Part shown: positions 32,806 to 41,362 of the stretch, piece by piece
Numbering within the stretch: the stretch's first letter is position 1
Layout: each line of letters starts with the position of its first letter
NCBI RefSeq assembly: GCF_025195125.1
Contig: NZ_JAMGSL010000002.1
Span: 124,001 to 188,000 of the forward strand
Origin: Streptomyces sp. Je 1-79
Lineage (GTDB): Bacteria > Actinomycetota > Actinomycetes > Streptomycetales > Streptomycetaceae
DNA length: 64,000 nucleotides
Reading direction: 5' to 3'
Notes under the pieces: model-generated
What the model was told of the DNA's origin: nothing
Databases searched by the model: none
The model's input: only the letters and a program-made list of their open reading frames with translations
Made by a program: the position numbers and the translations under genes

Positions 32806-32894
32806 CCGCCCGGGACGAGACGTCCGGGCCCTGCCCGGATCAGCCCGGATCCCCGTACGGCCCGGCCGGAACCGGATCCCCCGTACGGCCGGGA

Positions 32895-34109
32895 CTAGAA
32901 GCCGTCGTCGGTGTGCGGCAGGCGCGGTGTCCGCAGCGCGGCGTCGAGCGTGGCCGCCGCGCCCGGGGTGTGCTCCTCCACCAGGCCCGCGGCGACCAGG
33001 TCCACGACCTTCGTACCGCCGAGGTAGCAGGCACCCAGGTCCCGTACGCCGAAGGAGAGGTCGACCGGGTCGGCGGTCGGCTCGTGGCGCGCCCCGTCCG
33101 GGCCCGTCGTCAGCCGGAAGCGGCCCGAATTGGTTGGCAGGCGGCTGTCGTGGACCTCCAGGACGAGGTCCGCCGCCGCGGCCCAGCTCCGGGCCGTGAG
33201 CGCCGCGCGGACGTCGACGAGCCGCACCCACAGCGCGGGGAACTGCCCCGTGACCCGCACCTGGTCGCGGTCGGCGGCGAAGAGCAGCAGGGGGTCGTCG
33301 ACGGGCCTGCCCCAGGCACGGACCGTAGCGGTCAGGTCGATCGAGGCCAGATAGCGCCAGAGCGCGGCGGCGACGGCCGGGGTGTCGGCCTCCACCTCGT
33401 CGACCCGGACCACGCCGGCCGTGCGGGCCTCCTCGTTCTCCCCCTTGGTGCGGTAGACGGCGTACCCGGCGACGGGATCGCCGAGCACCACGACCCGGGG
33501 CGGTGACAGCTCGTCGTCGTCCTCGTCCTCGTCCCGCAGCCACTCGCCGGCCCAGCGCGCCTCGTCCCGCGCGTTCCGGCCCGCCCGGAGCGCGCGTGTG
33601 GACTCGAAGTACGGGCCGACGACGACCGGGGCGTCGGCCGGTTCCACCAGCCGCAGCGGGCGCTCGTCCGGGTCGATGCGCAGCGCGAGGGGGCGCCGGG
33701 AGTCGATCTCGACGGTGACGCCCCGGGTGGCGGCGCCGAAGCCGAAGCGGCCGTAGATGGCGTCCTCCGACGCCCAGAGCGCGGCGAGCGGCGTCCCGCG
33801 TTCCTCGTACCGCCGGAACGCCTCGGCGATCAGGGCGGAGAGCACGCCCCGCCGACGGTGGGTCGGGGCGACGGAGACGTACGTCAGGCCGGGACAGGGC
33901 AGGTCGCCGCCGGGTACGGAGAGGGTGAAGGGGAAGGCCGCGAGGAAGCCCACCAACCGCTCGCCGTCGTACGCGCCGATCCGTTCGCAGGCGAGCAGCA
34001 GCTCGCGCTGGTGCCCCCGCTCCTCCTCCTCGGGACGCTCATGGAAGACGAGGTACGCGAGGTCGAGGGCACGGTCGAGATGCACTTCGGGTACGTCACG
34101 AATGTCCAT
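32895..34109 (-). CDS. Eis-like GNAT N-acetyltransferase with sterol-carrier-type C-terminal domain
   Basis: 404 aa. The N-terminal GNAT domain carries the acetyl-CoA loop VAPTHRRRGVLSALIAEAFR near residue 80, then ALWASEDAIYGRFGFGAATR. The central atypical GNAT and C-terminal SCP2-like domains are as in Eis/YybR proteins, and the protein ends in a Phe carboxylate (DDGF), which acts as general base in Eis. Mycobacterial Eis acetylates aminoglycosides and peptides at lysine; the Streptomyces role is not known. It contains an Asp/Glu run (RDEDEDDDELS). A single-gene transcript. Confidence 0.88.
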   Translation of the reverse strand: MDIRDVPEVHLDRALDLAYLVFHERPEEEERGHQRELLLACERIGAYDGERLVGFLAAFPFTLSVPGGDLPCPGLTYVSVAPTHRRRGVLSALIAEAFRRYEERGTPLAALWASEDAIYGRFGFGAATRGVTVEIDSRRPLALRIDPDERPLRLVEPADAPVVVGPYFESTRALRAGRNARDEARWAGEWLRDEDEDDDELSPPRVVVLGDPVAGYAVYRTKGENEEARTAGVVRVDEVEADTPAVAAALWRYLASIDLTATVRAWGRPVDDPLLLFAADRDQVRVTGQFPALWVRLVDVRAALTARSWAAAADLVLEVHDSRLPTNSGRFRLTTGPDGARHEPTADPVDLSFGVRDLGACYLGGTKVVDLVAAGLVEEHTPGAAATLDAALRTPRLPHTDDGF

Positions 34110-34176
34110 GTTCAGGACAGTAGTGGCGGCCGGGCGGGGCCCGGTCGGCGGGTCGCCCGGGGTGATCCACGCCGTC

Positions 34177-35313
34177 TCAGGCGACGGAACCTATCCGGCC
34201 GTCCGGGGCGCGCGGGCCGTCGTGGTGGATCGGGGTGTGCGCGCCCGTCAGGGAGGTGCCCCTCCCGCCGCGGCGGTTGGCGACGATCTCGGCGGCGATG
34301 GAGAGGGCGGTCTCCTCCGGGGTGCGGGCGCCGAGGTCGAGCCCTATCGGGGAGCGCAGGCGGGCGAGTTCGATCTCGGTGACGCCGACCTCGCGCAGGC
34401 GCTTGTTGCGGTCCTCGTGGGTCCGGCGGGAGCCCATCGCGCCGACGTAGGCGACGGGAAGCCTCAGGGCCGCTTCGAGGAGCGGGACGTCGAACTTGGC
34501 GTCGTGGGTCAGCACGCACAGGACGGTCCGTCCGTCGACCTCGGTCGACTCCAGGTACCGGTGCGGCCAGTCGACGACGATCTCGTCGGCCTCGGGGAAG
34601 CGTGCCGGCGTCGCGAAGACGGGCCGGGCGTCGCACACCGTGACGTGGTAGCCGAGGAACTTGCCGACCCGGACGAGGGCGGAGGCGAAGTCGATGGCGC
34701 CGAAGACGATCATGCGCGGCGCGGGGACGGAGGACTCGACCAGAAGGGTGAGCGGCTGTCCGCAGCGGCTGCCGTCCTCGCCGATCCCGACGGTGCCGGT
34801 GCGGCCCGCGTCCAGCATGGCCCGGGCCTCGCCGGCCGCGGTGCGGTCCAGCTCGGGGTGGCCGCCGAGGCCGCCTTCGTACGATCCGTCGGGCCGGACC
34901 AGGAGTGCCCGGCCCATCAGGTCGGAGGGTCCGGAGACGATCCTGGCGAGGGCCGCAGCCTCCCCCGAGACGGCGGCGGCCAGGGCGGCGGGGAAGACCC
35001 CGCCGCGGACCGGGGTGACGAGGATGTCGATGATTCCGCCGCAGGTCAGGCCTACGGCGAAGGCGTCCTCGTCGCTGTAGCCGAAGCGCTCGACGACGGT
35101 CTCGCCGTCTTCGAGGGCCTGTTGGCACAGCTCGTAGACCGCGCCCTCCACACATCCTCCGGAGACCGAGCCGATCGCCGTGCCGTCGCTGTCGACGGCG
35201 AGCGCGGCACCCGGTTGCCGGGGCGCGCTCCCGCCGACCGCCACGACGGTGGCGACGGCGAACTCGCGTCCCTGCTCGACCCACCGGTGCAGCTCTTCGG
35301 CGATGTCCAGCAT
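34177..35313 (-). CDS. XdhC/CoxF family molybdenum-enzyme maturation protein
   Basis: 378 aa. The N-terminal XdhC-CoxI domain has VAVGGSAPRQPGAALAVDSD, GSVSGGCVEGAVYELCQQAL and GLTCGGIIDILVTPV; the C-terminal Rossmann-type domain has MIVFGAIDFASALVRVGKFL and LPVAYVGAMGSRRTHEDRNK. XdhC binds sulfurated molybdenum cofactor and inserts it into xanthine dehydrogenase, whose subunits lie upstream. The gene follows the NCS2 permease by about 43 nt, on the same strand as the xdh genes. Likely part of a purine-catabolism transcription unit. Confidence 0.92.
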   Translation of the reverse strand: MLDIAEELHRWVEQGREFAVATVVAVGGSAPRQPGAALAVDSDGTAIGSVSGGCVEGAVYELCQQALEDGETVVERFGYSDEDAFAVGLTCGGIIDILVTPVRGGVFPAALAAAVSGEAAALARIVSGPSDLMGRALLVRPDGSYEGGLGGHPELDRTAAGEARAMLDAGRTGTVGIGEDGSRCGQPLTLLVESSVPAPRMIVFGAIDFASALVRVGKFLGYHVTVCDARPVFATPARFPEADEIVVDWPHRYLESTEVDGRTVLCVLTHDAKFDVPLLEAALRLPVAYVGAMGSRRTHEDRNKRLREVGVTEIELARLRSPIGLDLGARTPEETALSIAAEIVANRRGGRGTSLTGAHTPIHHDGPRAPDGRIGSVA

Positions 35314-35356
35314 CTCGAAACTCCTCGATGTGTGTGTGGAGGGCGACGGTGCGGCG

Positions 35357-36823
35357 TCAGCTGACGCCCAGCCAGCTCTCGATGGGATGGATCGCGAAGA
35401 ACACGATGAAGATCGCGGTCAGGCCCCACATGAAGGCGCCCACTTCGCGTGCCTTGCCCTGCGCCGTCTTGATCACGGCGTAGGAGATGACGCCGGCCGC
35501 GACACCCGTGGTGATGGTGTACGTGAACGGCATCAGGACCACGGTGAGGAACACCGGGATCGCGACGGAGCGGTCGCTCCAGTCGACGTGCTTGGCGTTC
35601 TGCATCATCATCGCGCCGATGACGACCAGGGCCGCGGAGGCGACCTCGGCCGGCACGATCGCGGTGATCGGGGTGAAGAAGAGACAGGCCGCGAAGAACG
35701 CGCCGGTGACGACGGAGGACAGACCCGTACGGGCACCTTCGCCGACGCCGGTCGCCGACTCGACGAAGACGGTCTGGCCGGAGCCCCCGACGCCGCCGCC
35801 GATGACACCGCCGGCACCGTCGATGAACAGCGCCTTGGACAGGCCGGGCATCCGGCCCTGGGAGTCGGCGAGCTTGGCCTCGGATCCGACACCGATGATC
35901 GTGGCCATGGCGTCGAAGAAGCCGGCGAGCACCAGGGTGAAGATGATCATGGTGATCGTGATGTAGCCGACGTCGCCCCAGCCGCTGAAGGACACTTCGC
36001 CGATGAGCGAGAAGTCCGGCGTGGAGACGGCGCTGCCGCTGAGCTCCGGCGGGCCGGAGAACCAGGCCTTGGCCGGCAGGTCGCCGACGGCGTTGACGAT
36101 GGCGGCGATGACCGTGCCCGCCACGATGCCGATCAGGATGGCGCCGGGCACGTTGCGGGCCTGGAGCGCGAAGATCAGCAGCAGGGTGAAGGCGAAGATC
36201 AGGACCGGCCAGCCGGCCAGCTCGCCGGCCGGGCCGAGGACGACCGGGCCACCGCCGGGCGAGGGGTTCTCGTGGACGAAGCCGGCCTTGACGAAGCCGA
36301 TCAGCGCGATGAAGAGGCCGATGCCGATGGTGATCGCGTGCTTGATCGCCAGCGGGATCGCGTTCATGATCATCTCGCGGAGGCCGGTGACCACCAGGAG
36401 GCAGATCACCGCACCGTAGGCCACACACATGGCCATCGCCTGCGGCCAGGTCATGACGGAGATGACCTGCGAGGAGAGGACACCGGAGACGCTGAGCCCG
36501 GCCGCGAGGGCGAGGGGGACCTTGCCCCAGAAGCCCATGAGCAGGGTCGTCGCCGCGGCGGCCAGAGCGGTCGCCGTGATGAGCGCGGGCTGGCTGAGGA
36601 CGTTGCCGTCCACATCCTTGCCGCCGAGGATCAGGGGGTTGAGCAGGAGAATGTACGCCATCGCCATGAAGGTGGTGACGCCGCCGCGGATCTCCGTCGC
36701 GACGGTTGATCCTCTCTCCGAGATGTGAAAGTACCGGTCGAGCCAAGAGCGGCCGGCGGGGACGTTCGAGCCGGAGCCCGCGTCCTCCGAGGCGGTCTTG
36801 GGCTCCACTGACGACTGGGTCAT
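35357..36823 (-). CDS. NCS2 family permease, AzgA-like (guanine/hypoxanthine)
   Basis: 488 aa with about 12-14 helices. The AzgA/PbuG features are strong: LDRYFHISERGSTVATEIRG near residue 29, VTTFMAMAYILLLNPLIL, TALAAAATTLLMGFWGKVPL, AAGLSVSGV, FDAMATIIGVGSEAKLAD, and SGQTVFVESATGVGEGARTG. These are proton-coupled adenine, guanine and hypoxanthine importers. It sits between xdhC and the xanthine dehydrogenase genes and supplies their substrates. ATG 36821-36823 follows GGGAG; the frame extends five codons further. Confidence 0.92.
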   Translation of the reverse strand: MTQSSVEPKTASEDAGSGSNVPAGRSWLDRYFHISERGSTVATEIRGGVTTFMAMAYILLLNPLILGGKDVDGNVLSQPALITATALAAAATTLLMGFWGKVPLALAAGLSVSGVLSSQVISVMTWPQAMAMCVAYGAVICLLVVTGLREMIMNAIPLAIKHAITIGIGLFIALIGFVKAGFVHENPSPGGGPVVLGPAGELAGWPVLIFAFTLLLIFALQARNVPGAILIGIVAGTVIAAIVNAVGDLPAKAWFSGPPELSGSAVSTPDFSLIGEVSFSGWGDVGYITITMIIFTLVLAGFFDAMATIIGVGSEAKLADSQGRMPGLSKALFIDGAGGVIGGGVGGSGQTVFVESATGVGEGARTGLSSVVTGAFFAACLFFTPITAIVPAEVASAALVVIGAMMMQNAKHVDWSDRSVAIPVFLTVVLMPFTYTITTGVAAGVISYAVIKTAQGKAREVGAFMWGLTAIFIVFFAIHPIESWLGVS

Positions 36824-37074
36824 GGGGCCTACTCCCAAGGTTCAAAGGGGCACCCGCTTAAGACTTTCCGAAGGTCAGACATGCTGCGGGATTTGGGATG
36901 CTGCGTGGGCTGCACGACCCGGGGGACGGCCCGAGACGAACTTTGCTGAATCGGTTGTTCGGTGGTGCTGGTGCTGCCGGTGGTATCGGTGAGCGGTGAT
37001 ACCGGGGGTTTTCTCCGGGCGGAGCGGGCTGGGAAGTGTGACGTTCCTGGGAGGCACGCCCCGCCCGGAGAGTC

Positions 37075-39477
37075 CTAGAGGGTGCCGGTGAGCGCCTCGG
37101 GGCGGACCGGCGTCTTGTTGAGCTCCAGGCCCGTCGCGTTCCGGATCGCCGCGAGGACGGCCGGGGTGGACGACAGGGTCGGGGCCTCGCCGAGTCCCCG
37201 CAGGCCGTACGGCGCGTTGGGGTCGGCCAGTTCGAGTACGTCGACCGGGATGGTCGGCGTGTCGAGGATCGTCGGGATCAGGTAGTCCGTGAAGGAGGGG
37301 TTGCGCACCTTCGCGGTCTTCGGGTCCACGATGATCTCTTCCATCACCGCGACGCCCAGGCCCTGGGTGGTTCCACCCTGGATCTGGCCGACGACGGAGA
37401 GCATGTTGAGCGCCTTGCCGACGTCCTGGGCGGTCGCGAGCTCGATGACCTTCACCAGGCCGAGCTCGGTGTCCACCTCCACCACCGCGCGGTGCGCGGC
37501 GAAGGTGTACTGGACGTGGCCGTCGCCCTGGCCGGTGACCAGGTCGAACGCGACGGTCGGGCGGTGCCGGAACTCGTGCTCCTGGTCCACGGCCTCGTCC
37601 TCCAGGACGTCGGCCAGGTCCGCGAGGACCTCGCCGCCGTCGGTGACGACCTTGCCGTTCTCGAGCAGGAGCTCGGCGGTGGCCCACGCCGGGTGGTACG
37701 AGCCGAACTTGCGGCGGCCGATCTCGAGGACGGCCTCGCGCACCTTCTCGCAGGTGTTCTTCACCGCGCCACCGGTCATGTACGTCTGCCGGGAGGCGGA
37801 CGTCGAACCGGCGGAGCCGACCTGGGTGTCGGCCGGGTGGATGGTCACCTGGGTGACACCCAGCTCCGTGCGGGCGATCTGGGCGTGGACGGTGACACCG
37901 CCCTGGCCGACCTCCGCCATGGCCGTGTGGACCATCGCGACGGGCTCGCCGTTGATGACCTCCAGGCGCACACGGGCGGTGGAGTAGTCGTCGAAGCCCT
38001 CGGAGAAGCCGACGTTCTTGATGCCGACCGCGTAGCCGACACCGCGGACGACGCCCTCGCCGTGGGTGGTGTTGGACAGACCGCCCGGCAGCGCGCGGAC
38101 GTCCGCCTGCTCGCCGGCGGTGAGCCACTGCTGCTCGGGCGGCATCGGGCGGGCCTTGACGCGGCGCAGCAGCTCGGCGACGGGCGCCGGCGAGTCCACG
38201 ACCTGGCCGGTCGGCATGATCGTGCCCTGCTCCATGGCGTTGAGCTGGCGCAGCTCGACCGGGTCCATGCCCAGCTTCGCCGCGAGCTTGTCCATCTGCG
38301 CCTCGTACGCGAAGCACGCCTGGACCGCGCCGAAGCCGCGCATCGCGCCGCACGGCGGGTTGTTGGTGTAGAGCGCGACGGCCTCGATCTCGACGTCGTC
38401 GACCACGTACGGACCGGCGCCGAGCGAGGAGGCGTTGCCGACGACGGCCGGGGAGGCCGAGGCGTAGGCGCCGCCGTCGAGCACGATCCGGGCCTTGAGG
38501 TGCGTGAGCTTGCCGTCCTTGGTGGCGCCGTGCTCGTACCAGAGCTTCGCCGGGTGGCGGTGCACGTGGCCGAAGAAGGACTCGAAGCGGTTGTAGACGA
38601 TCTTGACCGGCTTGTTCGTGGCGAGCGCCAGGAGGCAGGCGTGGATCTGCATCGACAGGTCCTCGCGGCCGCCGAAGGCACCGCCGACGCCGGAGAGCGT
38701 CATGCGGACCTTCTCCTCGGGCAGACCGAGGACCGGGGCGATCTGCTTGAGGTCCGAGTGCAGCCACTGGGTGGCGACGTAGAGGTCGACACCGCCGTCC
38801 TCGGACGGCACGGCGAGGCCGGACTCCGGGCCGAGGAAGGCCTGGTCCTGCATGCCGAAGGTGTACTCGCCCTCGACGATCACGTCGGCCCGCTTGCGGG
38901 CCTCCTCCACGTTGCCGCGGATGATCGGCTGGCGGTGCACGATGTTCGGGTGCGGGACGTGACCGGAGTGGTGGTCGTCGCGGCCCTCGTGGATCAGCGG
39001 GGCGTCGGCGGCGAGGGCGGAGGCCTCGTCCGTGACGACCGGCAGCTCCCGGTAGTCAATCTTGATCTTGGCCGCGGCGCGGCGGGCCGTCTCCGGGTGG
39101 TCGGCGGCCACGAGGGCGACCGGCTCACCGTGGTGACGGACCTTGCCGTGCGCCAGGACGGGCGTGTCCTGGATCTCCAGGCCGTAGTTCTTCATCTCGG
39201 CCGGCAGGTCGTCATAGGTCAGCACGGAGTAGACACCGGGCATCGCCAGCGCCTCGGAGATGTCGATGGAGACGATCTCGGCGTGCGCGACGGTGGAGCG
39301 CAGCGTCTGGCCCCACAGCATGTCCTCGTGCCACATGTCCGAGGAGTACGCGAACTCGCCGGTGACCTTGAGGGTGCCGTCCGGGCGGAGCGTCGACTCG
39401 CCGATGCCGCCCTTGTTGTGCCTCTGGGTGACGTTCGTCGGCGTGCCCGCCGGAACGGTGCGCGTGTTCTGCGCCAT
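37075..39477 (-). CDS. xanthine dehydrogenase, molybdopterin-binding subunit
   Basis: 800 aa. Aldehyde oxidase/xanthine dehydrogenase a/b hammerhead domain (TLKVTGEFAYSSDMWHEDML) at residues 35-150, then Mo-binding domains with GGAFGGREDLSMQIHACLLA, GAMRGFGAVQACFAYEAQMD, VGQGGVTVHAQIARTELGV and the active-site GLGEAPTLSS with the catalytic Glu at 764. It is the large subunit of a three-subunit enzyme with the 2Fe-2S and FAD proteins encoded immediately upstream (2-nt gaps). Oxidises hypoxanthine and xanthine toward urate in the cytoplasm. Order on the transcript is FAD, FeS, Mo. Confidence 0.94.
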   Translation of the reverse strand: MAQNTRTVPAGTPTNVTQRHNKGGIGESTLRPDGTLKVTGEFAYSSDMWHEDMLWGQTLRSTVAHAEIVSIDISEALAMPGVYSVLTYDDLPAEMKNYGLEIQDTPVLAHGKVRHHGEPVALVAADHPETARRAAAKIKIDYRELPVVTDEASALAADAPLIHEGRDDHHSGHVPHPNIVHRQPIIRGNVEEARKRADVIVEGEYTFGMQDQAFLGPESGLAVPSEDGGVDLYVATQWLHSDLKQIAPVLGLPEEKVRMTLSGVGGAFGGREDLSMQIHACLLALATNKPVKIVYNRFESFFGHVHRHPAKLWYEHGATKDGKLTHLKARIVLDGGAYASASPAVVGNASSLGAGPYVVDDVEIEAVALYTNNPPCGAMRGFGAVQACFAYEAQMDKLAAKLGMDPVELRQLNAMEQGTIMPTGQVVDSPAPVAELLRRVKARPMPPEQQWLTAGEQADVRALPGGLSNTTHGEGVVRGVGYAVGIKNVGFSEGFDDYSTARVRLEVINGEPVAMVHTAMAEVGQGGVTVHAQIARTELGVTQVTIHPADTQVGSAGSTSASRQTYMTGGAVKNTCEKVREAVLEIGRRKFGSYHPAWATAELLLENGKVVTDGGEVLADLADVLEDEAVDQEHEFRHRPTVAFDLVTGQGDGHVQYTFAAHRAVVEVDTELGLVKVIELATAQDVGKALNMLSVVGQIQGGTTQGLGVAVMEEIIVDPKTAKVRNPSFTDYLIPTILDTPTIPVDVLELADPNAPYGLRGLGEAPTLSSTPAVLAAIRNATGLELNKTPVRPEALTGTL

Positions 39478-39479
39478 GG

Positions 39480-40085
39480 TCAGACCGCCTCTCCCTGACG
39501 GGCGGCCGCGAGGCGGACCGCGTCGAGGATCTTCTCGTAGCCCGTGCAGCGGCAGAGGTTGCCGGAGAGGGCCTCACGGATGTCCTGGTCGGACGGGTCG
39601 CTCTGACGCTCCAGGAGCTCGTCGGCGGCGATCAGCAGACCCGGGGTGCAGAAGCCGCACTGGACCGCGCCGGCGTCGATGAACGCCTGCTGGATCGGCG
39701 AGAGCGCCAGCGGGTCGCTGCCGGCCTCACCGGTCTGCGAGTCCGCCGGCTTGGCCTGCCACTTCTTGGCCGAGTCCAGGCTGGTGCCGCAGCCGCCGGT
39801 GCCACAGGCACCGCCCGGGTGGGCGTCCTCGCGGTGCTGGGAGTAGTCCGCCAGACCCTCGACCGTGACGACCTCGCGGCCCTCCACCTGACCGGCCGCG
39901 ACCAGGCAGGAACAGACCGGGACCCCGTCGAGACGGACGGTGCAGGAACCGCACTCGCCCTGCTCGCAGGCGTTCTTGGAACCGGGAAGACCCATCCGCT
40001 CACGCAGGACGTAGAGAAGGGACTCGCCCTCCCAGACGTCGTCGGCTTCCTGCTGACGGCCGTTGACCGTGAAATTGACGCGCAT
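39480..40085 (-). CDS. xanthine dehydrogenase, 2Fe-2S subunit with an insertion
   Basis: 201 aa, about 40 longer than the usual ~160. The plant-type cluster uses C40, C45, C48 and C60; the second cluster uses C143, C146, C178 and C180 (CGFCTPG and LCRCTGYEKI). Between them, residues ~82-127 form an insertion rich in Gly, Asp and Ser with two extra cysteines (GGACGTGGCGTS, C94 and C99). All eight canonical ligands are present, so the enzyme should be functional. Two nt from the Mo subunit gene and two from the FAD subunit gene. Confidence 0.93.
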   Translation of the reverse strand: MRVNFTVNGRQQEADDVWEGESLLYVLRERMGLPGSKNACEQGECGSCTVRLDGVPVCSCLVAAGQVEGREVVTVEGLADYSQHREDAHPGGACGTGGCGTSLDSAKKWQAKPADSQTGEAGSDPLALSPIQQAFIDAGAVQCGFCTPGLLIAADELLERQSDPSDQDIREALSGNLCRCTGYEKILDAVRLAAARQGEAV

Positions 40086-40087
40086 GG

Positions 40088-40978
40088 TTATGCAGCTCCC
40101 TCAAGCGTGCGGCCGGTGCCCCGGTACTGCTCCCAGGTCCAGCCGAGCTGGCGGCGGGCCATGATTCCTACGGCGTGGCGGCGGTACTTGGCGGTGCCAC
40201 GGACGTCGTCGATCGGGTTGGCGGCGCCCGAGCACAGGTCCGCGAACTGCTTGGCGATCGACGGGGTGATGATCTTGCCGCTCTCCCAGAAGCCGCCCTC
40301 CTCCAGCGCCGCGTTCAGGAAGGCCTCGGCCTCCTTGGCGCGGATCGGGGTCGGCGCGGCCGAACCGATGCCGGTGCGGACCGTACGGGTCTCCGGGTGG
40401 AGCGCCAGGCCGAAGGCGCAGACGGCGATGACCATCGCGTTGCGCGTGCCGACCTTGGAGTACTGCTGGGGGCCGTCCGCCTTCTTGACGTGGACGGTCT
40501 TGATGAGCTCGTCGGGCTGCAGCGCGTTGCGCTTCACACCCGTGTAGAACTCGTCGATCGGGATGAACCGGTTGCCACGCACCGACTCCACCTCGACCTC
40601 GGCTCCTGCGGCGAGCAGCGCGGGGTGCGCGTCACCGGCCGGGGAGGCGGTGCCCAGGTTGCCGCCGACGCCGCCGCGGTTGCGGATCTGCGGAGAGGCC
40701 ACGGTGTGCGAGGCGAGCGCGAGGCCCGGCAGCTCGGCCCGCAGGTTCTCCATGATCTGGGTGTACGGAACGGAGGCGCCGAGGCGGACGTTCTCCTCGC
40801 CGACCTCCCACTCGCGCAGCAGCTCGATACGGTTCAGGTCCAGGAGGTACTCGGGACGCCGGTGGTCGAAGTTGATCTCGACCATGATGTCGGTACCACC
40901 CGCGATGGGCACGGCCGTGGGGTGCTCGGCCTTGGCGGCGAGCGCCTCCTCCCAGCTGGCGGGGCGAAGGAAGTCCAT
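40088..40978 (-). CDS. xanthine dehydrogenase, FAD-binding subunit
   Basis: 296 aa. The FAD_binding_5 motif PIAGGTDIMVEINFDHRRPE is at about residues 24-43, followed by the second flavin motif NRGGVGGNLGTASPAGDAHP and the CO_deh_flav_C domain (VGTRNAMVIAVCAFGLALHP, IRAKEAEAFLNAAL). It passes electrons from the Fe-S clusters to NAD+ or another acceptor. First gene of the xdh operon, divergent from the PucR regulator. Confidence 0.94.
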   Translation of the reverse strand: MDFLRPASWEEALAAKAEHPTAVPIAGGTDIMVEINFDHRRPEYLLDLNRIELLREWEVGEENVRLGASVPYTQIMENLRAELPGLALASHTVASPQIRNRGGVGGNLGTASPAGDAHPALLAAGAEVEVESVRGNRFIPIDEFYTGVKRNALQPDELIKTVHVKKADGPQQYSKVGTRNAMVIAVCAFGLALHPETRTVRTGIGSAAPTPIRAKEAEAFLNAALEEGGFWESGKIITPSIAKQFADLCSGAANPIDDVRGTAKYRRHAVGIMARRQLGWTWEQYRGTGRTLEGAA

Positions 40979-41362
40979 GGTGGCTCTCTTCTTGTGCTTC
41001 TAGTGATCGGGGGTCGGTCGGTCTTACGGGCCCGGGGGGACGGCCGGCCCTCGACTTCGAATTCATGTTCACGTGCTGTTAACGCGATGTGTGGCCTAGT
41101 ACACAAGGCCTGCCCGCCGGGGTGCAGTCACCGAAAACATGAAGGAGTTGGCTGGTGACCTTGTTCGTCTTGTAGATTCGAACGAACGGCGGTACTCGGC
41201 AACCTCGCCGTTTCCCCCTGGAAACGGCGGCACCAGGCGACCGACGACAACGCGACAGTCCGCGGATCGCCGGACACGCCGCCGCCCCCGGGGGAGCGCG
41301 AGGGGCGAGTACCCACGAAAGTGACAGACGAGTGACGGACGAGAAGGAACGGCGGCAACGAG
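40979..41362. other. divergent xdh / pucR control region
   Basis: 384 bases without a supported gene. It holds two inverted repeats: GTTCGT (41163-41168) with ACGAAC (41182-41187) around an internal TTCGAA, and the perfect stem-loop at 41206-41229. A GTGTGGCCTAGTACACAAGGCC-like stretch lies near 41089-41110. These are candidate PucR sites. A 61-codon frame from ATG 41139 lacks a ribosome binding site and family resemblance, so I do not call it. Confidence 0.6.
41206..41229. promoter_or_regulatory. perfect 10-bp inverted repeat in the xdh-pucR region
   Basis: CGCCGTTTCC (41206-41215) pairs with GGAAACGGCG (41220-41229) around CCCT. It could be an operator or an RNA hairpin in one of the divergent leaders. 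It lies 134 nt before the PucR start. Confidence 0.55.

Noticed and set aside
29514..33506. 1330-codon forward frame
   Set aside because: It lies antisense to well-supported TetR, SDR, acyl-CoA dehydrogenase and Eis-like genes. It is Gly/Val/Glu-rich without motifs and is a typical GC-bias shadow.
41139..41324. 61-codon forward ORF in the xdh-pucR gap
   Set aside because: No ribosome binding site, Arg-rich second half, and it runs through two inverted repeats that look regulatory.
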